The notes under the pieces: model-generated
What the model was told of the DNA's origin: nothing
The model's database searches: none
What the model saw: only the letters and a program-made list of their open reading frames with translations
Position numbers and translations under genes: made by a program
NCBI GenBank assembly: GCA_024704765.1
Contig: JAKMXF010000301.1
Coordinates: 451,143 to 515,142, forward strand
From: Oopsacas minuta
Lineage: Eukaryota > Porifera > Hexactinellida > Lyssacinosida > Leucopsacidae
DNA length: 64,000 nt
Reading direction: 5' to 3'
Part shown: positions 23,208-36,151 of the stretch, in pieces
Position numbering within the stretch: the first letter of the stretch is position 1
How the letters are laid out: each line of letters begins with the position of its first letter

Positions 23208-24600
23208 GCGTAATTGTATATTATTTCGTCGCTCCGCTCGAATTTAAAATCCACCAAACAAGATATTTACAAATTAGTATGATCATCCAGCCAATAAATT
23301 GTTCAATTTGTTTGCACTAATTATCTGTCGACTAAATAATATTAATAGAAGGGAATACTGGAGGAGATTTCATCGGTACAATTCAAGAGTGTGAAAATCG
23401 GAATCAGCGTATTGAATTACCCCCTTTTGGTGTTTAGAAGAATCTTCTACGATTATTCAAAGGTTATATTATCGGGAAATACATGTCTTCTAAATTATCC
23501 ATGGTTAATTTCAAAAAATATTATATTCATAAATATTATCGAAATAATTAGTGCTACCGATAAATTTAGACAATTAATGAATGCATAGTATATACAACAC
23601 TAGAAGTACCTACTGTATGACTAGTAAATATTTAACATCTAAGAACAATAGAATTATTACCGATGACATAGTGCTATATAATGAATATTTTTCATTTGCT
23701 TTCAGCAAAAAACCATAACCAATATAAAATTCTAGAAGAGTAGGAAGGTGTAGAATTTTCTTTTTCGAAAGGTGTGAAAATTTTCGCACTTTTCCTTTCA
23801 TAATTTTTGCTAGAGGCCAGACAAAAGTTTGACCATTGTGAAATAGTGGCACTTGGTGTCCGATTGATTAGCAAAGGGGAGAAGCACACCCGACGAATAT
23901 CTCCAATATTTTTCACACCACATATCACCTTAAATCACCTTAATTCTATCCAATTTTGGCTGCAGGCTTTTACGGAGAAAAAGATAATAATAATATAGGC
24001 ACCCATTCAATACTGGGCCACTATACTAAAGTATAGTCGGCACAGTAAAAATAGATGATTCAACTGAGCACAGAACTAATAAAGATTTGAAGTACTTCCC
24101 GATGTCTGAATCACACATAATTGGTATAAAAAGAAATAAGAAGAATGACGTTTATTATCAATTAAAAAATTTTAATATCCAAATTTTGGCGACGAAATGA
24201 TATTATCAAAATGAGTATCACTCTTCCTATTAATCGACAATCTTCATGGTTCATTTCGAATCGGAAAGTTATATATATTTATTCCTGAATAGATGACGCT
24301 TTATGATAGCGAAATTTCAAATATTCTCACACTAAACTGTTTCAGTTATAGTAGAAATTCGAAAATTGACCCTATTTTCAACCATATTTGCTAGGATTTG
24401 TTCCTGAAGTCATATTATATATATTAGTTGGAACAAAAGAAAATCAAGAACAATAAAATATAATTAATGAATATATTAATCAAACTGATAAAATAAGTAA
24501 TACAAAAGATAAATATAATATTATTAAAGAAAAATACAACAATGATTAATTATAATTATAATAACTACAGGTGAGCCGAAAGTTCTGCAACAAATTACAA
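23208..24600. other. Region without a recognisable gene
   Basis: The segment near 23385-23430 (gtgtgaaaatcggaatcagc) is a copy of a repeat also present near 4830-4890 and 30735-30780. No credible coding region was seen. The frames at 23610-23998 overlap each other on opposite strands and show no domain. Confidence 0.45.
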
Positions 24601-24689
24601 TTAATACATATTCCAAAGTTTTATGCTATTATTTTACAGGTATCGTTGCATATGGATAAACTAATTATATAAAATATTTCTAAATGCTT

Positions 24690-25758
24690 GAATTCGTAAA
24701 TTATGAGATCTAATTCATTCAAATCTCTTCCCTTTGGCTTTGATGCACATTTCAATCTTACAGGGAATTTAGTGCATGCTCGCGCTACTTCTTCCTGGTC
24801 TAAATCATTCCATGAATGAACAATTGCCCTTTTCAAACCTGAACAGATTTATGTGAGTGATTGTTCACTATTGCCTCCATTCTACCCCACAAATAGTAGT
24901 CACAGGGATTGAGGTCAGAGCTAGAAGGGGGTCACTCATCTTTGTTGAAAAAATCAGGAATGTTGCTAGAAAGCCAGTCCTGATTAATCTTAGCTGTATG
25001 AACTGGGCTCCGTGCTGCTGAAGCAACCAATTTTCCCCCTTCATGAAGATATGACTTATAGGTAGAACATGTTTTGATAGAATCAGGTTCTGGAATGAAT
25101 TGGCATTAATTTTCGAGCCCTCTGGCACAGAAATCATTCTTGTTTTCCCTTTTTCCGAAATTCCAGCTCAAACCATCACTGACTTGGGATGTAAAAATTT
25201 TGTAACATGTTTACATTCCTCAGGTATATTTTCACGCGATATAGAATACACAAGCGAGTTTTGACTGTTGTACTTTTCCTCGATGCACCATATTTTCTCA
25301 TCTGAATAAACGATATTTCATGATCAACATTTTTGAGACGTTTCACGAGCATACGACAACGTTGCAATCTTTTCCTAATCGTGAGAGGAGTTAGGGCTTC
25401 GGTTTTAGTTCTCTTGAATTACTTAACACCTAGATCGTATTTTAGAATTCGCAGGACCGATGTGCTAGAAATTAAAGTCCTACTTGCAATTTGTCTGTAG
25501 GATGTCGTGGGCTTTCTGATTATCATCTGCTTGACCTTCCGCTTGGCTGCTGTGGTACGAACAGAACATGGTCGACCAGAACGAGGTACGTCTTTCACTA
25601 TCCCACACTTGTTGTAATCTGGAAATAGTCCGAGAAATGAAAGATCACGTGTAATTTTTCGAACCGAGTGAGTTCAATATTTCTGTCTGTCGATGTCCAT
25701 TCAACCAAAGTTGGATAACTGCAGACCTCTTAGCCTCAATAGGTTTAGTTTCGGACAT
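24690..25758 (-). pseudogene. maT/mariner-type transposase fossil
   Basis: From 25758 the minus strand reads MSETKPIEAKRSAVIQLW, an N-terminal helix-turn-helix region. VPRSGRPCSVRTTAAKRKV (about 25590-25530), GENWLLQQHGAQF (about 25030, where an intact copy would have QQDGAPAH) and AIVHSWNDLDQEEVARAC near the C-terminus (24830-24770) follow. The second catalytic aspartate reads histidine. Stops and frameshifts are frequent. It is a relative of the better-preserved element at 27322 but a separate, older insertion. A possible left end lies at about 24567 (acaggtgagccgaaag); no clear partner was found. Confidence 0.7.
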
Positions 25759-25975
25759 TATTGCAGTATTGTGGGTATCAATGCTGTAGTATGATATATA
25801 TTCGAGTCACATGGAATAGTTAATCGTATATGACATGCCAAAAGGTTACCCAACAAAGTTTATGAAATTCGAATTTCAGAGGGTTTATGTATAGTATGCA
25901 AACTTGGATAACATACTTATGCTTGTGGGGCGGAAATGTCAACTAAATTGAACAAATTGTGCGATTTGCAACAAA

Positions 25976-27300
25976 AGCACGCAAAATTGCCACAGTCGTG
26001 AATATTGTACTAGAAAGGAGTTTTAGCTATGGAGACATTTTCAGATCACCGTGTATCAACCCTGGCTAAAATTTTAATGTGACACTTTTGGACACAATGT
26101 TAATATGCCACTTTTAGAAATATAAAATGACTAAAAATTTTACAATATGCATATCATATTCCATAATTATATCGATATTTGCAATCAGCGTAAAATTCCG
26201 CTTCGTTCGATTGGTCACTCGAATATATTTGGAATATTTTTCCCTAGCAACGCTAGAAAGTGTCAGGAATGTAATAACATTCCAGTACAAAAATTTCTTA
26301 ACTCCATCGAGTGACCCTTATTCGACGCCCCCAGGCTTGCTGAGTCTATTTATACATATAACGACACTGTAAATGGTTTATTTACACGATTTTCCAACAT
26401 CGAACTCCCCGGGTACCTCAATTTCCTGATAGTTCTTACATATTTCAGATGAATACACGGTTATCGTCTGTTTTCTATTTAAATCCGTAGTCATAGATTG
26501 AGTACTATCCAGATTTCGGTAAGTGACCAACTATTTATGATAAAATGTGAAAAATATTGTGATTTGAATAGTCTGTAATGCCAAAACCTTTGACTCTTCC
26601 TAAGAGATAAAGCTTCTTTATGGAGATGAACTAAATTCTATGCTACTGTGGGAAGTTGTTTGATTGTCTCAACAAAAACATGTGATAGTTCGGAGCAATA
26701 ATACAACTTCACACCGGAAAGAATATAGTTTATCCACATGCAAACGAGTATCTTTCAGGATGAAACATAAGTATTGGGAATGCAGACTATACACATTCAC
26801 AATGTTTCTCAAATTTTATCATATATATTTGCACCAGTTACCGAGATCTAGACAATCTCGAAAATGTAAAATAGCAGGAAAAATGAGGAACTGCGGAGTT
26901 CGATGTTGTAAAATCGTGTAAATAGAGCACTGTAGATGTATGTAATTATATATAAATAGGCTGAGTAGCCTGGCAGCGTCGATCAAGGGCCATACGATTG
27001 ATTTAGGAGAAGTTTTGGACTGGAATGTTGTCACATGACTGACATTTCCAGCGTTGCTAGGGAAAATATTCCCAAATAATTCGAGTGACCCAATCGAACG
27101 AACCGGAATATTACGCTGATTACGAATATCGATATGTATTAATGGGATCAGATAAGCATTTGTAACACTATGGCCATTATTCATTTTCAATAAGTGGCAC
27201 ATTAAATACCCGCCAAGGTTGATATACGGTGATTTGAAAATGTCTCCAGAGCTAATAGTCATTGCTAGGACATGATATAGGACTGTGCCAATTCGCAAAA
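25976..27300. mobile_element. Non-coding element with inverted arms of about 330 bp
   Basis: The left arm (25976 to about 26310) and the right arm (about 26990-27300) are inverted copies with moderate divergence. Matching landmarks include TGGAGACATTTTCA, TATATCGATATTTG/TATTCG, CCCTAGCAACGCT and CACTCGAAT. The centre (26310-26990) shows no clear coding region, and the 159-codon minus frame at 26819-27298 mostly reads the arm. It ends only about 20 bp before the DD37D element at 27322. The target duplication could not be fixed. Confidence 0.75.
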
Positions 27301-27321
27301 TATAGTAAATCCCACACTGTA

Positions 27322-28631
27322 CAGGGTGACAAATAAGTTCTGTCCCATATGTTTGATGTAGTGTAGTTCCTTATTAAAGAACCAGATTAAACAGTTATAG
27401 TGTAAGATAAGTAACAATGTATATATTTAAAGTATTCAATGGTAATCTGTACATTCTGAACAAGCTAAAAGATTCTAGGCAAAATGGAGAAGAATAGGGT
27501 GGCTATTGTTAAATTATATTTGCAAGGGAAAGCCAAAGCGAAATATTGAAGATTCTCAATTTCCCCAAGTCGCGCAGGAAATTGATATATCGTACTATTA
27601 AAAGATATAAGGACACTGGTAGTACCTCAGACAGGCAGAGAAGTGGACGTCCAATATCTGCGACCACTACCCAGAAGAGAAAGGTTATCCGTAGTCGGAT
27701 TCAGCGAAATCCGCAACGTTCGATGCCAAAAATGGCGCTAGAACTCAAAATATCAAGAGAATCGGTCCGAACAATTGTGAAGAGCGATATGGGCCTATTT
27801 CCTTACAAAAAGAGGAAGGTTCACTTTATTTCGCCACAGATTAAAGAAAAGAGACTAGCCAGGAGCAAGGCCTTACTCGCCCGGCTCGCAAGTTTTGGCC
27901 TTGATGAAATTTTATTCTCGGATGAGAAATTATTCACGGTCGAGCAGGCGTACAATCGTCAAAACGATCGAGTATTGTCTCTTCTCCATCTTCCATACCA
28001 CAAGAGTATCGATGCGTCCAAAGAGTTCAGCATCCTCAGTCAGTGATGGTTTGGGCGGGGGTGTCCGCAAAAGGCCGTACCCCACTGGTTTTCATCCCAC
28101 CGGGCGTAAAAATAAACGCTGTTAAATATCAGGAGCTCGTTTTAGACCCAATAATGAGAGGCCTTGGTAAGACCATGTTCAATAATCGTCCATTTTTATT
28201 CCAGCAAGACGGTGCGCCAGCCCACAAAGCGAAAGTCAACCAACAGTGGTTACGAAACAATATCCCAGACTTCATCCCCAAGGAGGAATGGCCTCCTTCC
28301 AGCCCAGATCTCAACCCGATGGACTTCTCGTTGTGGTCAATATTGGAGACAAATGCGTGCACTACTTCCCATAAGAGTATCAAGTCTCTAAAAACGTCTT
28401 TATCCCGAGAATGGGCAAAAATCCCGCAGGAAAAGTTGCGCGCCGCTGTCGAGTCCGTCCCCAAGCGGCTAAGAGCTGTCATCAAAAAGAAAGGGGGCTA
28501 TATCGAACAATTTAATATATTATGAATCTATATTTAGTTTCCTAAGTTATAGCATAATTTCAAGTCAATATCTTAGTTCATAGCTTAGTTATAATAAATT
28601 TTCAATGGGACAGAACTTATTTGTCACCCTG
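27322..28631 (+). mobile_element. maT-like (DD37D) Tc1/mariner element, near intact
   Basis: Long, nearly identical ends start CAGGGTGACAAATAAGTTCT when read inward from 27322 and from 28631, and TA flanks both (27320-27321, 28632-28633). It is 1310 bp long. The single gene fills the centre and has two frameshifts. The ends show almost no divergence over about 28 bp, so the insertion is probably young. Confidence 0.92.
27484..28525 (+). pseudogene. DD37D transposase with two frameshifts
   Basis: The ATG at 27484 opens MEKNRVAIVKLYLQGK. A one-base shift near 27527 moves to the frame SEILKILNFPKSRRK, and another near 27975 moves to IPQEYRCVQRVQHPQSVMVW. Paired-type helix-turn-helix motifs occupy the first 120 residues, including RSGRPISATTTQKRKV. 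The catalytic acids are visible: ILFSDEKLF, FQQDGAPAHK and PDLNPMDFSLW. The gap between the second and third acid is 37 residues, giving DD37D, the pattern of maT elements. All three acids are present, so only the two frameshifts inactivate it. Confidence 0.88.
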
Positions 28632-28633
28632 TA

Positions 28634-30840
28634 TTTACAGAGATACACCCCCAATAAGATAATACGGTCAGGTATATGAAAGCCATGTCATCCATGTTTA
28701 GAAAGGAAATCGAGCCAGTTGTGAGTAGGTTATTACGAAAGTCCTCAAATAAATACATTAGTAAAAGATAGCTGTGCGTTTAAGCGAAAGGTATAGAAAA
28801 TTCCAATTAAAACAGAATTTAGAGTAGATCAATTTTCAGTCTATGCATTTGCCAATGTGGTTAGGCTTTCTCAAGTCCACGTAGTTTAGTAGTCAGTGTA
28901 ATACTAATGCAGTGTTTCCAAAAATTGGGGAAATTACAATGGTGATCTAGGATAAGGACAATTACATTGAAGGTATAAATGCTGAATGGGGGGGTTTATC
29001 AGGAGATTCTCCGTCCCAAACTCTCTCACTCATAGATTCTACTATATTTGGTCGGGCCGGACAAAAACAACACTGGCCATACATTTCGTGACATACATTT
29101 TAACAAATATATGCAACTAGTGAATAAAATTTCTATTCATGAGAAAAAGCAAATCTTAAAATCTTAAAACCGGGCGGAAGATGGAGCAAAAAGAACTATG
29201 GGGCGCTCGACCCCATAACTCCCCTAGAAACGTCACTGGGAAATTAGCGTCCCGGAGTAATATGGCTCTTATGAAAGTGTAAAGGGTAAAGGGTAAAGTC
29301 GAGAAATTGTAATTGAAATAAATTTGTTCTATGATAATATGCCATAATCCGAATGTCTTTGCTTTCCATGTCTAAAACTTTATTGATTGTCGGATGGATA
29401 TGATAATAGATTAATAATATTACTACGATACTTTTAAATGATTTTTCAATGTGCATGAAGAAAAAGGTAAATTGGGTGGAGGCAGGGGCGGTCCGATGAT
29501 CTGACAAACCCAAGGCATAATCCAGTGTATTATAGTAGAGTTGTTCCCGTGGCAGGCGCTGGGCTGTCAGGGAAAGGGTTTTTCCATGTACAAACGCCCC
29601 GTTTTCCCCACTTGGAGCGCAGCTGGTTATCAGGGGTAATGGATAGAAGAAACTTATATGATTTGGGTAACGAGGTGAAAAAGGTTGGGGAACAGTGTAC
29701 TAATCTGAAATAATTATGGCTGGAAATTCAATCAATACTACAAAAACGCTTATAATCTGTATGTATATATGTTGTATATATTTGTTCCATGAATTGATTG
29801 TAGAAACTGGAGGACCCCAGGGCTAATTTTGTATATACAACCGTATTTTGGGCCTGGCTAGGACAAGTTCGAGGATTGGACAAAAATTCACAACTATGAC
29901 GAAATTATGACGTCATTGTAACCTTTTTGGATTTTTGAATATTCACATTAATAACCACTGCTCAGCCAATATACCTGATAGAGTTTGAAATTAGAACCAC
30001 AGGTAACCCCAAATATGTCAAATGTCCTGACGTCATCAATTTTGACCAAATACTAATTGATCTTGGAAAATTTAATCCGATACACTTAAAGTATATCTAA
30101 ATGTGTAATACAGATCACTAGCCTGATGGAAATTAAAGAAAGCTATGAGATTGAAAAATTACCGTTACATTATACTTGATAGCAAGGTTAATCAGGGTGT
30201 CGGTCATCTCAACACTATGAAGAAAATAACTTGTAGTAGATAAACATGCTTTCTGCATAACTTCAGATGATGTACCATATGTCTTGTGTTTGGAATGGTT
30301 TAGAATACTACTCATGTGTTTGAGCAGTCAGGATATCAGTTAAATAATATCTGTTGAAAAGATAAATATAGTAACCATAATAAGAAAATGTGTTGACAAA
30401 TAATATATATATTAGCAAATCAAGACAATACTGTTTGTTTTGAACTGGGGCGAGGCCAGCCTTACATATATTTGGAGGGGGCTTAAGCCCTGGATGTATT
30501 CAGGCTATCGAATACGGCTCATCAATTGTGAATGTTTACTCAACTTAAGCTACACAGGCATTCACGATAATACAATCGCAGAATCTTACAAGCAGGGCAT
30601 AAGGATCTTACGATTAAAAGATCGTACGATTCGGATCTAGATCCTTCTTAAGAGCAAACTCTAATTATATTGCGAGATTTCAACTATTTGTTTACATTAT
30701 ATTCATAAAAACAACAATATATTTACTTATGATAAATTCGAAAGCGTGAAAATCGGAATCAGCACACTCGATTACCCCAAAGTGATTATATACTTCTCCT
30801 ATATAGTCAAGAGAAGCATATGTTATTCCCTATATTACAA
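28634..30840. other. Region without a recognisable gene
   Basis: The longest frames (89 and 76 codons) have no recognisable domain. GATC-rich sequence lies at 30600-30645 (ggatcttacgattaaaagatcg), and a further copy of the tgaaaatcggaatcagcacac repeat lies at 30735-30780. Confidence 0.45.
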
Positions 30841-30954
30841 GGGGTGTTCAATAAATACCAATCACTGTGCCTAAGAATTACTCGTTCTGTATAAAAATTC
30901 CTAGTTTTTATTAAGGATGCTTGAAATAGTCTCCTCCACACTCACAAACTGGAT

Positions 30955-31790
30955 TCAACCTCTTAATCCAATTTCTAATGTCATTTTGTACTCTTCTTTA
31001 GGTATGTCATTGAGGTAATGATAAATAGCTCTTCCGAGGCTGACTTTATCCTCAAAAGCATGTCCAGAAATGTGGTCTTTCAACTTGCGAAACAGCCAGA
31101 AATCACATGGAGTTATATCTGGTGAGTAAGGAGGGTGTAAGACCTCTTCCATCCCCATATCCTGAATTTTTTGTTTTACAGCCAAAGTTTTATGCGGCCT
31201 GGCATTATCGTGAAGAATCTTCGATCTACAAGTACTTGTTTTTGGACCACGTTTGGCATAATACTTTTCAACTTTTGGTAATACTATTTAGGTGTAAAAT
31301 GTCTTAGTAAGTGTCTGGCCCTTTGGCACAGGTATCTGAGTACTGGGCCTAAGGCTTCGAAACATATTCAATAGAGAAACTTCGCTGCGCGAATGTCTGA
31401 CACACAGAGGGCTGGAGGTACCTCTCCTTCCTTGAGCCAAACCTTCCCATCCTGCTTTCTAATTGGTGGACTGAGTGGTATCCAGGTTACATCTCCTGCC
31501 ACAATTTCAAATAGTCTCCTTGGATCGACTCGCTCGTAAATTTCTGGGTTTCTTTCACACATTTTGAATCTATCTTCCTTCTGTTTGAATGTTAAGGAAA
31601 GTGGTACCCATCGTACTTGAACCTTCCTCAACTCTAATCTGTCATAAGAATTGTATGAGCACTTCCTGTTGAGATGTTCGCATACCTAGCAATTTCTCCA
31701 ACAGAAGAACCAGGGTAATACTCAAGCAATGTTGCCACCCTGACCTTCTTTCTTCATTACTTGCTCAAACTTTTCAGAAATTGAACAACG
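30955..31790 (-). pseudogene. mariner (DD34D) transposase fossil
   Basis: Minus-strand blocks in order are GSSVGEIARYANISTGSAHT (helix-turn-helix, about 31720-31660), VQVRWVPLSLTFKQKEDRF (31620-31565), FEIVAGDVTWIPLSP (first aspartate, with DVTW where mariners have DETW), HDNARPHK (about 31205) and PPYSPDITPCDFWLF. The spacing from HDN to PCD is 34 residues, which defines mariner. Frameshifts and stops are present. A possible left end, ggggtgttcaataaatacc, begins at 30841; no matching right end was found. Confidence 0.82.
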
Positions 31791-31821
31791 TACCTAACCC
31801 CATTTGTAGTTTACCTAAAGG

Positions 31822-34523
31822 ATGGCAGTTACTCACTGGAATCTCCGATGCCTGTGTCCATCTCCCAGTAACGAACACAAGCTAGGCCAATTGAGGCTGT
31901 CAATTCAAGGTCACCCGAAAGAAACTAATATCCTGGGAGTTATTGAAACTTGGCTCAATATGAAATTTCAAACCATAGAAATATGCATATGCAAATTATG
32001 GATGTGAAAGATAGAGTTTTTGGTAGGGGAGGTGGTGTCGCCACTTATATCAGAGATAATAGTCCATACCAACGACGTCGGGATCTTGAACACTCTGGAA
32101 GACTGAAACTATATGGATTGAAATCTTTCACAATGGTGCTTCTAAGATCCTGATCTGCATAGTGCACCGTTCTTCAAATGATCCTTTAAGTACATGGAAG
32201 CCATTATTCCTAAATGAGGTTGAAATAACCGTTTTCGAGAAAAACAAATTATCCTTATTGGTGATTTTAATATGGACTTACTCAATCCTAAATACTAAGG
32301 AAATTGAATTGTTTGATGACACGCATCTTATGGGGGTGAGTATAGTCTAGAGACATGCAATAAGTTCTAGTTGATCGATCTCTTTGAAATTTTACCAGGA
32401 TTTTGGATCATCTTCTAGCATCCAAAAATGCAGTAATATCTTAACAACTAAATATGATTTAAAAATTTTAATTTTAAATTCGTAAACTTTCAAAATATAT
32501 TATGAAAAGTGATCAAGGCTATAACTGTCGTCAACAAGCTATTTGTTTGAAATCGCCTAGAAAGAAAAGTAAGTTGATTAGATTTCGATCATTGAATGAA
32601 GCAACAATATACCTCACTCTTTGTCTATCAATCTATCGGCTAAATATTCTGAAAATTCACTAATTCTTACTATTCAACTTATATCGTATATCCTTTAAAC
32701 TTACTCTACTCAGGGGTGTAAGATCTCCCCACACCGTTGAGTCTTTGATCCTGGCATATATGCATGCCAAATTATACAATTTTCGACATGGAAAATGGCT
32801 ACTCACAAGTTCACACGAAATCGAGGAAGATGAAACACCACTTTTCCAATGGAAAATGGTCATTTAATGCAAATAGTTTACAAATTACATTAAATAATAG
32901 CATAAATAGCCGATATAATTAGTACAATATAGCATGGTAGATACCCATCCATACAGTGGCAATTCATGAAGTATTCTCATGGACGCCCCCTCTGGAGGTC
33001 AAAATCTGTTATACAGAGGGACGGGGAAAAGTTAACATTTGGGAGCAAATATCATAAAACTATCTAAGACAGGGCTATAAAATTTATACATCATGTTATA
33101 AACATATTGTATATACTATCCATGCAATATTTCATCAAGTTTTACTAAATGTGTGTATATTAGGGTATAGATTTCTCTTAGGGCCGAGTGGTTTGAGGCC
33201 AAAATTAGGGGATGCCAGCCTAAATCTAAAATATTTCCAAAAATATTTATATACAGCTTTAATATTTTTACCACTTCTAAATCAATTTGTGGGGGGGACG
33301 GGGGAACCTAGAAATCCAGGGTACACTAACCCCTTAAACCAATTATTAATGTCCCCATCTGAGTAACTACCTGTTCCGAGAAACTGGTAGATCATAGTAC
33401 TTAAATGATGTGAACATACTAGTGAGAGTACCATGTATTGAACTCAGTGACCACTTTCCTATAGAACTTCTCTTAATGATAAGATATATCATTTGATAAT
33501 TCAATGCAGGTCTTATATACATTTGCTTGATGACAACTTACTAGCTGATATTGAGAGCTGTTAACTGGGATGGCCTTGTCATTTATCAAGATCCAAATGA
33601 AGCATCAAAAAATTTGTATACATTTTCAAAAACATCTGTGATAAACATGCTCAACTTGTTAGTAGGAGAGTAAAAAAACACATAGGCAACCTGACTGGTA
33701 TACCAGACAAATTGCTAAAAGCTATATCCAACAGTGATCAGTTTAAGTATTTCCAGGATTGTGAAATTATAAAATATGGTGTAATAGATGTACAGGTAAA
33801 CCTCCGTGATACGCCGTCATTGGGAGAATAATTTTGAGCTGTATCTCGGAGGTTGCTGTATGTTAGAGGTTGGCCTTATACAAGCTTAATATACTATTTA
33901 AGGCCGAAATAGCAGATCTGAATAATAATAAGTATTAGTAATGGTTATTGAAAACAGATTAACCGAGGGGGCAAGTTTTGGCGGAGAGATTCAGTGTATA
34001 CCGTCTCTAATCCATATGTACCTGAGATATAAATAGATAAAATGAATGATATTCCCCCCCCCAGTCTTCAGACAAACTCCTCCAATTTCCAAAATTTCTA
34101 CAATTAGATATCAATAAATAATATAGAATGCAAAATTTGGATGGTTAAACTGACTATTTGTAAAATTATTTATCAAAGGTTTGATTGTAAGAGTGATATG
34201 TAATGTAAGATGTATACATTATATCAGTTTATTGTCGCATCTCGGAGGTATTTTGCATGAAAATATTCAATCCAGAGTTCATTCAATTGCCGTATCTTGG
34301 ACATTGTCGCATCTCGGAGCTGTCCTATCTCAGATGTTCAAGAAGTACTATTAGCATAGGAAAATCAATCGGTGGAATCGGATTGTCCCGCTTTGGGAGG
34401 TTTACCTGTATAGCAATATATAGAAAAGTGTTAAACGTTTCCAAGAAGGATCCTAAGAAATTAAGGAAGCACTTACGTGATCTGACCCCAAAATTATTAG
34501 CAAACGTTCCCTCTGGTAATTGA
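31822..34523 (+). pseudogene. LINE endonuclease fossil (CR1/L2-like), interrupted
   Basis: The fossil starts with THWNLRCLC, then NILGVIETWLN (31930-31965) and GRGGGVATYIRDNSPYQRR (about 32018-32080), typical of an apurinic-type endonuclease domain of LINE retrotransposons. The GDFNMDLLNPK region survives at about 32255-32295 in shifted form. After an unexplained gap (about 32450-33415), ELSDHFPIELL (about 33440) and IFKNICDKHAQLVSRRVKKH (about 33620-33690) resume. A MITE (33793-34408) splits the tail, which ends DPKKLRKHLRDL. No reverse transcriptase was seen, so the copy lost its 3' part. Confidence 0.68.
33793..34408. mobile_element. TA-flanked MITE inserted in the LINE fossil
   Basis: The ends CAGGTAAACCTCC are exact inverted copies, flanked by TA on both sides (33791-33792, 34409-34410). 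The body has repeats of gtcgcatctcgga and no long frame. The ends and target site suit a Tc1/mariner- or pogo-type origin. LINE sequence continues on both sides. Confidence 0.85.
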
Positions 34524-34759
34524 TATTGACTCCAGGTCAGTAACTGATCAAAAAAAATGCTAATTGCTTTAAAAATTACTTTATATCAATCGCGGAAACA
34601 ATGTCTCCTTCATATCCTATCAATTCTTCAAATTCCAGGTTTACATACTAAACCAACGTATTTCTAGAATATTAGACTCATTTATACTTACGCATTCAAA
34701 AGTTCCCATCTTTGTTTAATAGCTTACACTATAACTACTTACTAATCAAATTTCTACAT

Positions 34760-35160
34760 ATAATGTTCGAAATAATGCCCTCTACATCTTTGCCTAGTTG
34801 TAGCCTTTCAATCCACTTCGAAATGTTTTTTTATACTCGTCTCTGTGCACTGAATGAGGTAGTGGCAAATTCCGTTTCCTAGCTCTTGTCGGGTATGAAA
34901 TAGCAGTTTTCCGAGATTTTCTTCAGCTCAGGAAATAGCCAGAAATCACAAAGTGATAGATCTGGGGGATACGGAAGTTTCAAACCCGATATCTTCAATG
35001 ACTTACCTAATGTATTTTGAAAGGTCTGGCAAAATCGTAGAGAATCTTGATTCCTCCAGTTCCTGTTTGCAGACGGTGTTTCAGGGACTTTCTCCACTTC
35101 TCTCAGGCATTTATGGTTCTCCTTTATGCACAGGTTTTTGAGCCACTGGCCCATACGCAT
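34760..35160 (-). pseudogene. mariner transposase fragment
   Basis: LPYPPDLSLCDFWLFPELKK (about 34980-34920) matches the C-terminal catalytic block of mariner (SPDL..CDFWLF). The upstream segment (QTFQNTLGKSLKISGLK) covers the preceding spacer. No N-terminal half was found. It belongs to a different copy from the fossil at 30955. Confidence 0.62.
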
Positions 35161-35267
35161 CAAAAATATGCTGTAGGAATATTTTTGCCATTATCTCGCA
35201 AAAATATCCTTACAGCATATTTTTGACACGATTATCTCGAATCTTTCGATATTCGAGATAATCGTGT
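35161..35267. repeat. Two adjacent hairpins
   Basis: Hairpin 1 has arms 35161-35188 and 35198-35225, matching at 26 of 28 positions with a 9-base loop. Hairpin 2 has arms 35226-35242 and 35251-35267, a perfect 17-bp match with an 8-base loop. They abut exactly. No gene or element boundary explains them. Confidence 0.85.
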
Positions 35268-36151
35268 AGATTTGACCATTTCTAACATCTAAGAGTCTGA
35301 TTTTCTAAAGAGGTTTTACTCTTTTAGTACCTCTTATTGTTGAAATTTCGGACTATAACCCTTTAATACTGGGTTTCTAGAGTTAGACAGATGTTTTGTG
35401 GAATACCAACTTAATGAACTGACATGTTTGTTTATATAAGAGATTATGAAAGAGAATATTATTAATAACAAATCAATATTCATTTAGATATTATGATCAA
35501 TGTTTATACCTAATTAGCTGAAAAAAGGCAGAAAAGACCATAAAAGACCGTTTTTTCCCGAACCACGGGTAAATTTAGCTAAAATCATGAAGAATATACC
35601 ACTATCACTGTTATACATCTGAGATTATCGGGATCTATTCAGAAAATTTTCGATCCGATCCCTATCTCGATCCCATTTTCTCAAATAGATCGACGAACCT
35701 CTTCCGATCCTTAACAGCAATACCTGGGTATTTGAGTACGTTGAATCAGAATTTAGTTCTGCCAAGTTTCTCATATGTAAATTAAACAAATAATTGAAAT
35801 ATACACAGTAGAGTCTCCCGAAAAGGACACTCCGAGAAGCGGATAACCCCCTACAACGGACAAACCTCGTGGCACGGATTGAATTAGCCATGCATGTAAT
35901 ACTTAATCAGTCTCCGAGGAGCGGACAACTCCGAATTCCGAACAACGGACAGGGAACAAGTCCCGAATGGTATGTCTTAATACAAAATGAACTACCAAGA
36001 AGGACAACCAGAAACTGCAACCGATAATTTTCATAGACATCACAAAAGTTTACATAATAATATGAGTGCTATACAAGTCCCACATCTTACACTATTCAAA
36101 TATATATCATTGTCTGATGAAGCCACGCAGTAGAAGTTAATAAAATGATAC

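Noticed and set aside
26819-27298. 159-codon minus frame
   Set aside because: Most of it reads one arm of the long inverted repeat. A counterpart in the other arm is not maintained as a frame.
28129-28485. 118-codon minus frame
   Set aside because: It is the antisense of the DD37D transposase.
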